A DNA stretch of 64,000 nt from Tiliqua scincoides (lineage: Eukaryota; Chordata; Lepidosauria; Squamata; Scincidae). Numbering within the stretch: the stretch's first letter is position 1; every line of letters begins with the position of its first letter. Shown piece by piece: positions 32,641 to 42,857 of this stretch. Location of the stretch: positions 55,460,256-55,524,255 of the forward strand of contig NC_089821.1 of assembly GCF_035046505.1 (NCBI RefSeq), read 5' to 3'. The notes beneath the pieces are model-generated. The model had not been told where the DNA came from. It saw nothing but the letters and a program-made list of their open reading frames with translations, and ran no database searches. The position numbers were made by a program, and so were the translations under genes.

Positions 32641-34794
32641 GGCTGGGGGGGGGGGCGGAAGGGGTGCTTGGATGGGGCTGGGTGAACAACGTGACCGGGA
32701 ACGCTGCACTCCCATGCTACCTAGAAAGCACCTGCTGTGCTACCTTGGGCAGAGGATGCCGAGGAGGAGCTGAGGTGGGAAGCAATCAAGGCAACCCTGC
32801 CTACCGGGCTCTACAGGGTACCCTTCAGGGTCATATCATTGGAGGGAGATGTGGATCCCCAGCAGCGATTGTGCATGCTGGATCCTATCTCCTCTTTTTA
32901 AAACCTCCTCACCTCCCCAAGTTTTCTCTCCTTATTTGCCAAAATGACTGGCATTTGTCCAAGGAGACCCATAAGCGATCAGGCAGTAAACCAGAAGTAA
33001 AAAGTCAAAAATACATCCTGCAGGCTGTCTAATCACCCCCCACTGTTGGTGCGGCTGCATGCTATAATGTGATGGGAGATAGGTTTGGGACCTTAAAGAA
33101 TGAAGTAGATGTTTGAAACACAAATGAGTTTATACAAATAGATCTATAGGAACAGTCTCAGCTTGTCAGATAATGAGAGCTAGAAATCTACTTCATGAAA
33201 AACTGGTACTTACAAGTGTGTAATGATCCATACCTATTAAAACACTGATAACCAAGGTAATTAAGCAAAACCTCTTCCCTTACACAAACACCCCAAATCT
33301 TTCAATGTATCCTTATAGATGAGGCAGGAATTTGATCTGACATTACTGACTATGGTGGGAACAACATAAGGGGCACTATTTTGCTAGAAACAATAGTGTG
33401 ATCTTGTAAATGTGACATTTGTTTCAGAGCTTGTTTGTGACATCTTTATGAACATCTTCAATCAAACACTTAAACGTACTCATGCATTAACCATGATTTT
33501 TTTTTTTAAGTTCCTATTCGATTCTTGCCCACCCTCAGATGCAGACTATGTCTTTTTATTTGAGAGGAAAAATAACCTGTCCCTTTTGACCAACAGCTCT
33601 TTTCTTGGGTCCTTCTTTCTTTTGTGCCTTCTGTCCTCACACAATGTTTCTCAAGGATAAATAAGCTGCAATTAAAAGATCAAAGAAACAAACACAAGTA
33701 GACCCAATGGCAACTTGTGGGGTTGCTTAGGTGTTGGGGCCTATTGTTGAACACTTGTCAATGCTGGCTACTTTCACTGAATCAGGGAAATTGTCACTTA
33801 CCTACAGGAGTATCACTTTTTTGGTCAGGAATATGCTGTGCTACTTTTCATTCACTGGGTGAAGTTGTTTACTCAAAGTCTGCTTTTCTTTTTCTGCTCG
33901 GGCCACCACCATTCTTCCACCCCCACCCTCTCTAGATTTCCTTTATCTTTGCATAAGATATGTCTGGGCAGAGGGGGAAGGGAATCAATGGGTTGGCTCT
34001 CTTTAACTGTTGCTTACAGATCAAGTGACCCTGTCTATCACATAGCTGATGACATCTATATCTAGCTAAACACGTTACATAACAGAACCTCCCATGTGAG
34101 TATACACAATATTTTTCTGTGTCAGATTATTATTTAAGAAGGCCAGTCTTCTTCTCTACCTGATGTGTTTACTATAGAACTCTGGGTCTGTATTAGAAAA
34201 TCATGATCCATTAAAAAAAAGAGCATTATAGATAAAGTATGTCAGGGGTGGCTCCTCCCTCCAACCCCAGCACAAGGATCCCACAAAGTATATTGGGAGT
34301 CACACGGAAAGACTTACAAAAAATGTTAAAAGTGTGGGATGGCAATCTGAGAAACAAAATAAACATATCAATATATGGCCTCTTCTCTCTGTGCCACATG
34401 TATTCTAGAAAAGGAGTAAGTATTAGAAAATGTTTTGTTTTGTTGATACACTATATCAGCATTGAGTCTCTTTTCCCTCTCACCTACTTTTTGATTATCT
34501 AGTTTACTTAGAGACTGTTCCTCAAGACAATGTAAACTACCAACAGGTAAGCATTTACTGCATGGATGCACTTTTATGATGCTCTTCTGGTTTTGCACTG
34601 TGTGTTTTTGCAACATAATCCATTTGATCGGTGGCAACAGTCTTATAAGAGATAGTATTACCAGAAAATTTAGATTCTGTTCATGCTGAGATTTATATGC
34701 ATAACTTAAACTGACCTGTTCAAAAATCCTTAGTTAACTGATAAATTTGTATATGACTAAGCCCTAGTCAGGATCAAGAGTTTCATAAGCGAAA
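32641..34794. other. Intergenic, nothing recognised
   Basis: A 132-codon frame at 32,634-33,032 lies in sequence without recognisable domain. The remainder is AT-rich with no transposon ends. Confidence 0.4.
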
Positions 34795-34799
34795 GCTTG

Positions 34800-35251
34800 T
34801 TTGCTTGTTTACATTATGCATGGGAAGGATAAAGTGGATAGAGACACTCTCTCATAACACCAGAACCAGGGGACATCCACTAAAATTGAGTGTTGGGAGG
34901 GTTAGGACAGACAAAAGAAAATATTTCTTTACTCAGCGTGTGGTCGGTCTGTGGAACTCCTTGCCGCAGGATGTGGTGACGGTATCTGGCCTGGATGCCT
35001 TTAAAAGGGGATTGGACAAGTTTCTAGAGGAAAAATCCATTACGGGTTACAAGCCATGACGTGTATGTGCAACCTCCTGATTTTAAGAAATGGGCTATGT
35101 CAGAATGCCAATGCAAGGGAGGTACCAGGATGCAGGTCTCTTGTTATCTGGTGTGCTCCCTGGGGCATTTGGTGGGCCGCTGTGAGATACAGGAAGGGAC
35201 TAGATGGGCCTATGGCCTGATCCAGTGGGGCTGTTCTTATGTTCTTATATG
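34800..35251 (+). mobile_element. L2/CR1-like LINE 3' end, copy B
   Basis: The frame at 34,805-35,056 encodes the ORF2 C-terminus: 'RGHPLKLSVGR', 'RKYFFTQRVVGLWNSLPQDV' and 'FKRGLDKFLEE', the standard ending of L2/CR1-type ORF2. The 3' UTR follows and ends in the short tandem 'ttcttatgttcttat' typical of these LINEs. It is 5' truncated at about 34,800. It matches 61,316-61,592. Confidence 0.85.
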
Positions 35252-36880
35252 TGAATGTAATATGTAGGACCAGGCATACAATTCAAGGTAAATAAGGATT
35301 ATACTATCTCTCTCTTCACAGAAGATTCACATTTTAGGACAATGATGAATGAAGTTATGAATGATTAACAAGCACACTACTCACAAGGAACAAATCCCGC
35401 CATGGATTAATTTACACCGGATTTCGAAAATGGAGGCATATCAATATGTAGGCTTTATATTAATGGTGTGTTACTCAGCCCAGCTAATTGAGTGATTGAA
35501 GCTCTGTGTGCACTGAGGATTTATCTCTAAAATAAAGATGGTTAATAATTCAAGGTTACCTAGTCCCAAGAAGCACTAAAGCCAAGAGGATGCAGCTTTA
35601 CTTTAAAGTAGCAGTGTCAAGGTATACCATTCGGTCCAACTTAAGTTAATTCTACGATTTGGTATTTCAAATGATTTTTTTAAGTATCTTGGTTCACTGA
35701 TATGTTGCCTCAAAGACAAAAAGAATGTTTAAACCTTTATACTATTTTGAGGGGGGAAAGACCATTCTTCAGTATAAGTGATGAAAGCTTATCTGCTTAA
35801 AACTCCATTGATCATATTTTTAATGGGGGAAAAAAGGAAACTGATAAAAAAAATTGGAATAGCTTCAAGGAGAACATAACTTGGGCATAATGGCATGTTT
35901 TCATCCCCTCCCCCCCAAATTATAAAGAATAAGAAGGTATCTTTTCTTCCGCAGTTGAATTTAAAATTATAGTAATGTCCTTCCCTGAAATGCCCTGTTG
36001 TGGGTTTAGTTTGTCTCCCTCCAATTGAAGAGATCAGGACTGCAGGAAAATTTGCGGATCATTTGAATGTCACCTAGGCTATTTGGTTCAACATGATCAA
36101 GATCTGGTCATGCCTCCTCCTTCAAAAGACCTGGTTCATTTGGCCCAGGCACAGTTTGCCTCAGGGTGGCTGCTAACCCATCCAGGTTCTGTGGGTCCCA
36201 GTTGGCCACTACTAGCGGGCTATGATTCAGAGTGTTTGAATTTTTTGACAACTCGATGAGGCTATTTCATTCAGCTTGTCTGCTGCCTAGCCTTGCTCTG
36301 AAAGGGAATTTTGATTGTACAGTAACCATTTTGGCTGTTTTGTCTAATTTGTTTTCAGGTTATGTCACAATTTTAGACAAGGGTGCTGAGAGAGAAAGGT
36401 AAGCAATTGACATGCACTTGGGGCTTCTCTTAGAGCAGTAGGGCTTCTCAATCTTGGGATAGGAGGGAAATAGACATTGAGAAACCGGATCATGACCAGC
36501 ATGACTTGAGAAATCTTTCTCAGAGGCATCTTTCATCTGGGCTTTGATTAAATTAAAAGCAGGATTCATTCAGTCAATGACATCAAGGGCTATATCTCAC
36601 ATGTGGTAGTCCTAAAGTGTTGGCGTTTTCCAATCCCAATGGGACTAATATTGTTCCCCAAATAAAAGAGAAAAAGCATGTTTCATGAAGAGGAATTTGC
36701 TTTGAGCCACCTTTGAAAAGCAATATTAACTATAAGAAGAAACCCACCCTCTGCATTGTGTGTGGCTGGTGGTGGTGGAGGGGGGGAAATGTTCTGCATG
36801 AAGCGAACTATGAGAAAAGTATTCTATGAAACCAGCCATGCTATTGAAACTTTTTTTCTTCACGTGAAAGACTCAGGAGA
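35252..36880. other. IGF2 upstream flank, largely unique
   Basis: No transposon ends are recognised in the 1.6 kb directly upstream of the promoter, in contrast to the repeat-dense sequence further upstream. It could hold enhancer elements, but none can be identified by eye. Confidence 0.4.
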
Positions 36881-36887
36881 GTTAAAA

Positions 36888-37028
36888 AAGGGAGGAGGTG
36901 AAAAGAGGGGGGAAGAGAGGGGTTAGATAACCTCTGCAATTTTATTGGCTGAGGTACCTGATGGTTCAGTTTGAGCATGCCCATTGGATGCTGTATAAAA
37001 GAAGGGACAGTCAATGTTCTCATTCTGT
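36888..37028 (+). promoter_or_regulatory. IGF2: IGF2 promoter: inverted CCAAT boxes, TATA box, initiator
   Basis: A G-rich purine stretch (36,888-36,922) is followed by ATTGG at 36,944-36,948 and 36,983-36,987 (CCAAT on the - strand), TATAAAA at 36,994-37,000, and an initiator match 'tcattct' at 37,020-37,026 with its A at 37,022, 28 bases after the TATA box begins. This geometry predicts a focused start at about 37,022. A TATA plus CCAAT arrangement is known for the main fetal-type mammalian IGF2 promoter; orthology to it is inference. Confidence 0.8.
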
Positions 37029-37179
37029 CTCCTCGGTTGTGGAGCAGTTAATTGAGACTATAGCTGTTACTGGGAGAACGAAGCCCCACTAGCCCTGTCT
37101 CTGGAAAGCAAGAGAGTCCAACAGGAGGCAGCAAAGAAAAGAAATCCTCTTTGCAAAACAAAACAGTATATATTTATAT

Positions 37180-37191
37180 ATGCCTAGATAA
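37180..37191 (+). promoter_or_regulatory. IGF2: Minimal upstream ORF (three codons) in IGF2 5' UTR
   Basis: ATG CCT AGA TAA, ending 56 bases before the exon 1 ATG at 37,248. If the transcript starts near 37,022 it would be translated before either main start. The ATG has a weak context (t at -3). Confidence 0.5.
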
Positions 37192-37247
37192 AAAAGGGAC
37201 TTGCTCTACCAAATCATAGCTCCAGAAATCCAGCCAGCAGAATCAGC

Positions 37248-37346
37248 ATGTCAAGCGCACAGAGCCACATGGATGAGTGCTGCAGCCACCCAGCCTGCTT
37301 CCAAATCTGCACCCAAGAAGTTGAGAGCAGCTGTGGCAGTTCAAAG
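37248..37346 (+). CDS. IGF2: IGF2 exon 1, alternative N-terminal leader
   Basis: Encodes 33 residues ending in Lys, followed by a strong donor (AAG|gtaagg, GT at 37,347). Spliced to exon 2 the frame stays open: exon 2 begins with codons for V-Q-K and then the usual Met, so the extended precursor would be 223 residues. An in-frame TAG at 37,185-37,187 bounds the start. A is at -3 of the ATG, and a second in-frame ATG lies at codon 8. The leader is cysteine-rich, with Cys at 11, 12, 17, 21 and 29 ('CCSHPACFQIC'). Fish IGF2 precursors and the long IGF1 leader have comparable N-terminal extensions with cysteines and a junction of the 'K-V-(x)-K-M' type. Whether ribosomes start here or at exon 2 is not shown by the sequence. 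Confidence 0.65.
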
Positions 37347-37369
37347 GTAAGGGGGGAAAACAAGCCGTC

Positions 37370-38200
37370 CCGGACTTCAGTGCCGGTCTGAAGCAGTCGG
37401 AGGCAGGGCAAGGTGAGGAGGGAGCAGGGCGGCGAGTGCAGCGGCGGCAGCAGCATCCCAAGTGCCAAGAGCAGGCTGTCGGCGCGTCCAGCCCAGGACA
37501 GAAGTTCGCTTCTGCCCTCGCTCTCGCTGGCTGGCGCTTCGCGTGCTCTGGAGTTCACCGAAGGACGCAGCCTGCAAGCCGGGAGCGGAGCTCTCTGTCC
37601 GGGTGCCGGGTGGGGGACTCGAGCCTGCCTCTCCACCGGAGCTGCAGTTCTGCTCCAGAGTCCGAGTGAGCCAAGTTTCCCAGCTCCACTTCCAAGAGGC
37701 CAGGGCAGTTCCCCCTGCCCAGCTCGCCCCTTTCAGCACTCCCAAACTTGGATCCGTGCAAGAGTGCGTGGCCGGCACAACGGAGCCAGCTGTGGGTCTC
37801 CCCCCGCCCGGGGTGTGCAGACTTGGGGGTTTGCGGGACGGGGGCAAAAAACCCCGCAGAAAACCAAACTAAGTTGTCCGTTCTGCAATTGGTGCGTTTT
37901 GACACTAGAGGGACCCCAAGCGATGGGTCCGAATGGAGCGCGCTTGACTTCAGCGGAGGGGTTGGGCTCGCCAGGTTAGCCGACACAAAGCGTGGCCGGG
38001 CGCCTGTGTGTGTGTGTGTGTGTGCGCGGGGCATCCCCTGCACGCACAGTGCACGGACCTGGCTGGGGCTGCCTGTCTGTCAGCAGCACCCAGAACGATG
38101 CGCTGGGAAAGATCTTAGGGGGAAGGGGGTGGGGGGGCTGGGGCTGAACCGAAAGGCAGCGACGTGTGTACAGCCCGGCTCTGTCCAAGGGGACTGGAGG
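37370..38200. promoter_or_regulatory. IGF2: CpG-rich stretch at start of intron 1
   Basis: CpG dinucleotides are dense from about 37,370 ('cggcgagtgcagcggcggc', 'tcggcgcgtccagcc', 'ctctcgctggctggcgcttc') to about 38,200, ending after a (GT)n tract at 38,005-38,024. It begins just after exon 1, as for a CpG-island promoter, and could house a second start site. Open frames of up to 188 codons here are composition artefacts. Confidence 0.7.
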
Positions 38201-38518
38201 CAAGTACCAGCTCACTTTTATGAATGGAGAGGCTGGGGTTGGCCAGGCACTGCCGGTGGCCTTTTAAGAATGAGTGCGCTGCTTCCTGCCCTGCGTCTTC
38301 TTTGCAAACTCAGAAGCCACCCAAGGGCAGTGCTGTGTGTGTCGCTTAAGTTCTTAAGCACATTGGTAGCGCTGGCATCTCAGTAAGCTGTAGTCATGGA
38401 ACACAGTGCTCGGAGCTTGGGTGTGAACGGAACTGAAGGTGAGCGTTTGTCTTTGCCTGTATTCTGGAACCCATGTAGATGTGAGAGGCTTAAAGACTTG
38501 GATTGCATCTTTCTAAGG

Positions 38519-38747
38519 CAGCAATTTTCAACCAGTGTGCCATGGCACATCGGTGTGCCGCAAATGGTCTACAGGTGTGCCATGGCAGTTTGGGGGAGGG
38601 TGATTTATTAGTAGGGCCATTGGAGGATGTGAGCCCGAGCTGGCAGTGCAGTGTGCCTTGTCAATTGTCAAAAAAACCAAAGGTGTGCCTTGACAATGGT
38701 AGTGCCTTGTCAGTGTGTCCTGAGATGAGAAAGGTTGAAAATCGCTG
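38519..38747. mobile_element. hAT-type non-autonomous element in intron 1, third family
   Basis: Ends 'cagcaattttcaaccagtg' and 'ggttgaaaatcgctg' are inverted. The flanking 8-mers 'ttctaagg' (38,511-38,518) and 'gtctgagg' (38,748-38,755) match at 6 of 8. It aligns with 42,537-42,773 and the fragment at 21,476-21,549. Confidence 0.82.
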
Positions 38748-38755
38748 GTCTGAGG

Positions 38756-41700
38756 ACATCCAAGGTCATGTACTGGTTGCTGGATGGAATGTGTTCAGCT
38801 AACTTTGGTCTTCATTGCAGTGGTTGCCTGCTTTTTTTTTCCCAAGCTGCTTAGGAAAAAAAAAGTCTTCTGAAGATTTGGGAATTTGGTGCGAAGAACA
38901 CACAGTTACTTAGTTCTGGTGGTTGTTAAATTCACTTCTGAAAACTCTGCAGCATGTTAGGTCTCTGAGGACTGAAAACTCAGAGAAGGAGGGGAAAAAA
39001 CAGGCAAACAGAGCCAAAAACTGAGCGAGAGTTAACGGTTGGCATTGGGCCATCTACTTTGCATGGATTTAAAAAAAAAATATTATTTCCCCTTCTTTCT
39101 CCTCTTCCAACTTCTTTTCCCTTGAGTAATTGTTTTGAGAAACTTGGAAGGGTTTTAGCAGGAGGGATTTGGGGCACATGAGGAAACTAGTTTTCACATA
39201 ACTGTACCAGCAGATGTGTCTGAACCACTTTCAGCCAGTAGGACTTTAACAGGGTCCTAATCTGTATGGCTCAGAATGCTGAGCATTTAAAAAGGGGTGC
39301 AGAGAGGGAAAGGAAGGTTTACATGAGTGACTTGCAGCAAGACACTTAGGTGGAGGCGTCAAACTCTTAGGCTGGCAGCCTGGCACTTCACTGTGCACTA
39401 CTGTATATGATTGTTTACAATTTCTGCGCTCCTTCGCTATCACAAGGGCTTGTCAACAGCAGGAAAACTTTTCTACAAAGACTTGCACGCCATCTCTGGC
39501 ACAAAGCCTTTTCCAAAGGAAGGGATAGTGGAGGGTTACCATGTAAACAGGGGAAGGCAGTGGAAAGAGGAGGCTATCCTAATGTATCCTATATCCCTCC
39601 ACAAAGATTTTGACAACTGTAACCTCCCAGTTCTGGCACAACTTGTAGCTGCTTTCTAAGTGATTTTCTCTAAAGTGAAAAGCTTTTTAGCTGTGGCTTG
39701 CACAGAAGGTCATTCACTGTCATAGTTCCTTGAATCTGCTGAATGATCCCCCCCCCCCCCCCAGCAGCCCAGGGAGATCAATTGGACCTTTCGCTGCATA
39801 ATAAAATGGCATTGTCAAGGCACAGGTCTCTGTGTGGCATGAAGAGCCAGGCTTTGTGTCCAGTGATTACAAGTGACTTTTAAAACACCCTGTGGAATGG
39901 GGGCCACAGAGACATTGCCTCCTGAGACCAGTAAAATGAGTTGCATGTTTTATCTTGTTGGGTTTTTAAAAACCATTTGGAAAGAGATGGCAGATTAAAG
40001 ACTGTCTCCCGTGTTGTGTGGCAAGAGCCACAGGTTCATCTGCTGCATGAAGTGGCCTGAGGAAGAGGCAAATCCTCTCTGATAACTGTGAAGGAGACAA
40101 GATGGTTTTAAAGCAGGCAAACAGTAGCCGAGGGAGGTGGAAACATCTTACCACAGGGTTTGATCGGGTTAGCTGCCTATTGCCAGCAAGAATAACACAT
40201 TCAGTGTGTTCTGAGCTGTCGTGCTCCAGCCATTATGGGCTCTGACTTCACATATAGTTGAGAGACCTCTTCTTCCCCCCCCCCCCCATTTACTTCAGGT
40301 TTTGGAAGCAACTGTAGAAAAGGAAAGCAGGGCAATAAAGAATAAGTTGTTAACATGGACAACTAAAAATGACTAGTCAGCTGTGTGAAGAGAGAGGCTT
40401 TTAAATCTCCTTCCTCTGTCTCCAGCCAGATGCCTTTAGAAACTTAAGCAAGATTATGTTTCCTTTTTTATTTTATGTAATAAATCATTTTCCCCCGTGG
40501 GCTGCACACCAACTTTCAAGCTGTACTCTTGTATCCTAGAGGTGTGGATTAACAGAACTGACTGCCCCTTTTCCTTCTCTGCCTATTCATTTTCTCTAGC
40601 ACTCCCCCCCCCATAACTATTATGCTGGTTTGCTAGCAGCCCCTTTGAATATTACCACAGACACTAAGGCTTGTTGGTGGAAGGTTGGTGTCTATTGTCT
40701 GGCACAAGAGTTTAAAGGGAGAGTTTGCAGCTAGGTGGAGACCACTCCCCCCCATTCCCTCTAGAGTCTTAAAGCAGACTGCTTGAAAATGTTTATAAAA
40801 ACAACTTGACAGAGAAACAACAAACCCTCCAGATGACTCTGCTGCAGTGTTTTTTTGTTCCCTGAAAGTGTGTTTGTGTGCATCAGTACCCTAGGCAAGA
40901 GAAGACCAAGCTGCATACATGTGAATGAAAGCTCTATAGATGGCAGCTCCTGTTTTGTGCCATTCAGATTTAAATTCTGAATGAAGCTAGCCAGAAGGAA
41001 GCATCTCCTCAGCCTGAGATTTTTTTTTTCTGGTGTTGGGAGGGTCCTCCTGAGTTAAAGGCAGCATTTTCTAGTAGAGCACTGCTATCACACACATCTG
41101 AAAGCAAATAATTTTGGCACTACCTACTTGCACATTTTGCCATGTACTTTTTTGTTTTTAAGATGCATGTATGTATCACAGCAGGCAGTGTTTCAGAAGA
41201 GACATTCCTTCCTGTGTGTGACAGAAGGGGGAATGCTTATCCAAATAAGGCACCTGCCACCTATGGTTTGTAAGAACTTAAATGAGCAGTAGTTACAGTT
41301 TCATAAAAATAAAAAAAAATCTGTTGTCTGCAGCCTTTAATTGGAGGCACCCCCTTAGTCAAAGGATTTTTAATCAACTGTTAATGCTGCAGTCTAGTTC
41401 CTAGACCACAATAATTTTTACTTCCCTGCTTCCTTTGATCATTTATCACGCTGATGACCTGAAATGGGGAGAACTGGCATTCTTCGAATCCAAAAAAGCC
41501 CCCCTGCCTGGTCATCTGGAGACAGTTCTTACCCACCACAGGAAACTAAGCAAATGGCTTCATGCAAACCTGAGCTTCACCATCAGTCATAACAGATCTG
41601 ACTTACGGCTGCTATTACTGGCCTTCTGCTTTTTGAGCATGTGGTTTTGTTGTGAACCCTTCATCACACTGCAGTCCCACATATTGGAATCAAAGCATCT

Positions 41701-42536
41701 AGTAAAAGCACACATCTCTGTGTATGTTGCCTTGCATTTGTTGCTGTCGTGCTATTTCAGCTGAGTCTTTACGTTTTCTCTGACTATAATGCTGTACACA
41801 GAAAAGCTCTTCGCTGAATTGTGTGTGTTATTTTAACTGGTTAAATGATAAGCATCAGGGAGCAGACTAGACATGATGGCAGAAGGCCCGGATGTCATGA
41901 CTGGGCTGCTACCAATGTTTCTTAAGAAACAAAGCAGGGTGGAGGACAACTTAAATCACAGGATGGGCAAGGGGCAGGAGGCTGAATTTCTCATCTATGC
42001 CTCCCTCCTCTCCAAGATGACATCTTTCCTGCCATTTTTCTTCCAGTGGGGCTTTGAAACCAGGAGGAGGAAAAGATATTTCTGGGGGGGGGGGGTATCA
42101 GGGCCCCTTGCTTTCCCCATCCTTTGCTATGAATCTGCTCTCCCTGGTTTATAGGAAATCAGCACAACTCATACTCTGATACATGAGTCATGTTGTCCTA
42201 TTACCTAGTTTGTGCCTTGGCCTGCAATGTCTAGGGCCAGGATACTATTAACAGGTGTATCATTTCAGATTTCAGTTGTAGGGAGCCAAGACATGTTGAT
42301 TGTGTGGATAGGATCAGCAAGGTCTGCTGTGGGATACATTCACAGGACAGTTTCCAAAAAGAACATATTAAGAGAATTTAGTGTGATTGTTTTTTAAAAG
42401 GACAGCTTGCAATAATCATAGCAGAATGGGAGAAACAGGCCCTCATCCCCTGCTGTTTTTTTTAGCAAATTTGTGTCTTTGGCATGCTTAACAAATATGT
42501 AGGTACATTTCTTTGTATGGGAAAGTCAGTCCAATC
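38756..42536. other. IGF2: Intron 1, mostly unique sequence
   Basis: No transposon ends or additional exons are recognised. It contains several C or G homopolymer runs (39,748-39,763 C; 40,277-40,288 C; 42,085-42,095 G). Frames around 100 codons, for example 41,435-41,764, have no recognisable domain. Other IGF2 genes have further promoters or leader exons in this intron; none can be supported here. Confidence 0.4.
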
Positions 42537-42773
42537 CAGCGATTTTCAACCACTGTGCCATGGCACACTGGAGTGCCGCTAGTGGTTCACAGGTGTGCCA
42601 CAGGAATTTGGGGGAAGGTCATTTATTAGTAGGGCCAATGGGAGATGTGAGCCTTCCCCCTACCACTGGCAGCATGGTGTGCCTTGTCAATTGTCAAAAA
42701 CCTGGTGGTGTGCCTTGACCATTTTAGTGCCTTGTCAGTGTGCCCTGAGATGGAAAAGGTTGAAAATCAATCG
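42537..42773. mobile_element. hAT-type non-autonomous element in intron 1, third family copy
   Basis: Starts 'cagcgattttcaaccactg' and ends 'ggttgaaaatcaatcg'. The interior matches 38,519-38,747 ('atttattagtagggcca', 'gtgccttgtcaattgtcaaa'). The right end is altered, so no clear target duplication is seen. 42,785-42,857 directly beside it is a partial copy of the palindromic short repeat ('aactaagttccactgtag...acgattgcagcctta'). Confidence 0.78.
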
Positions 42774-42857
42774 TTTGCACATCTTCTCAGAACTAAGTTC
42801 CACTGTAGTCAATGTGGTTTGCTTCCAGGTAACTGTAAATACGATTGCAGCCTTAGT

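Noticed and set aside
32634-33032. 132-codon frame after a G-run
   Set aside because: It begins in a homopolymer G tract, has no recognisable domain and no splice context.
37720-37975. GCTCGC-type motifs in the CpG stretch, like the ZBED6 site known in mammalian IGF2
   Set aside because: ZBED6 is a placental-mammal gene as far as I know, and a hexamer in GC-rich sequence is expected by chance.
37377-38386. Several frames of 130 to 212 codons just after IGF2 exon 1
   Set aside because: They lie in CpG-dense intron sequence, overlap on both strands and have no conserved domain; the lack of stops is due to high GC.
39748-40288. Poly-C runs of 12 or more bases as structural signals
   Set aside because: Runs of C or G occur all over the window (3,810; 17,431; 27,926; 42,085; 43,534; 51,003); they are ordinary low-complexity sequence and possible sites of sequencing error.
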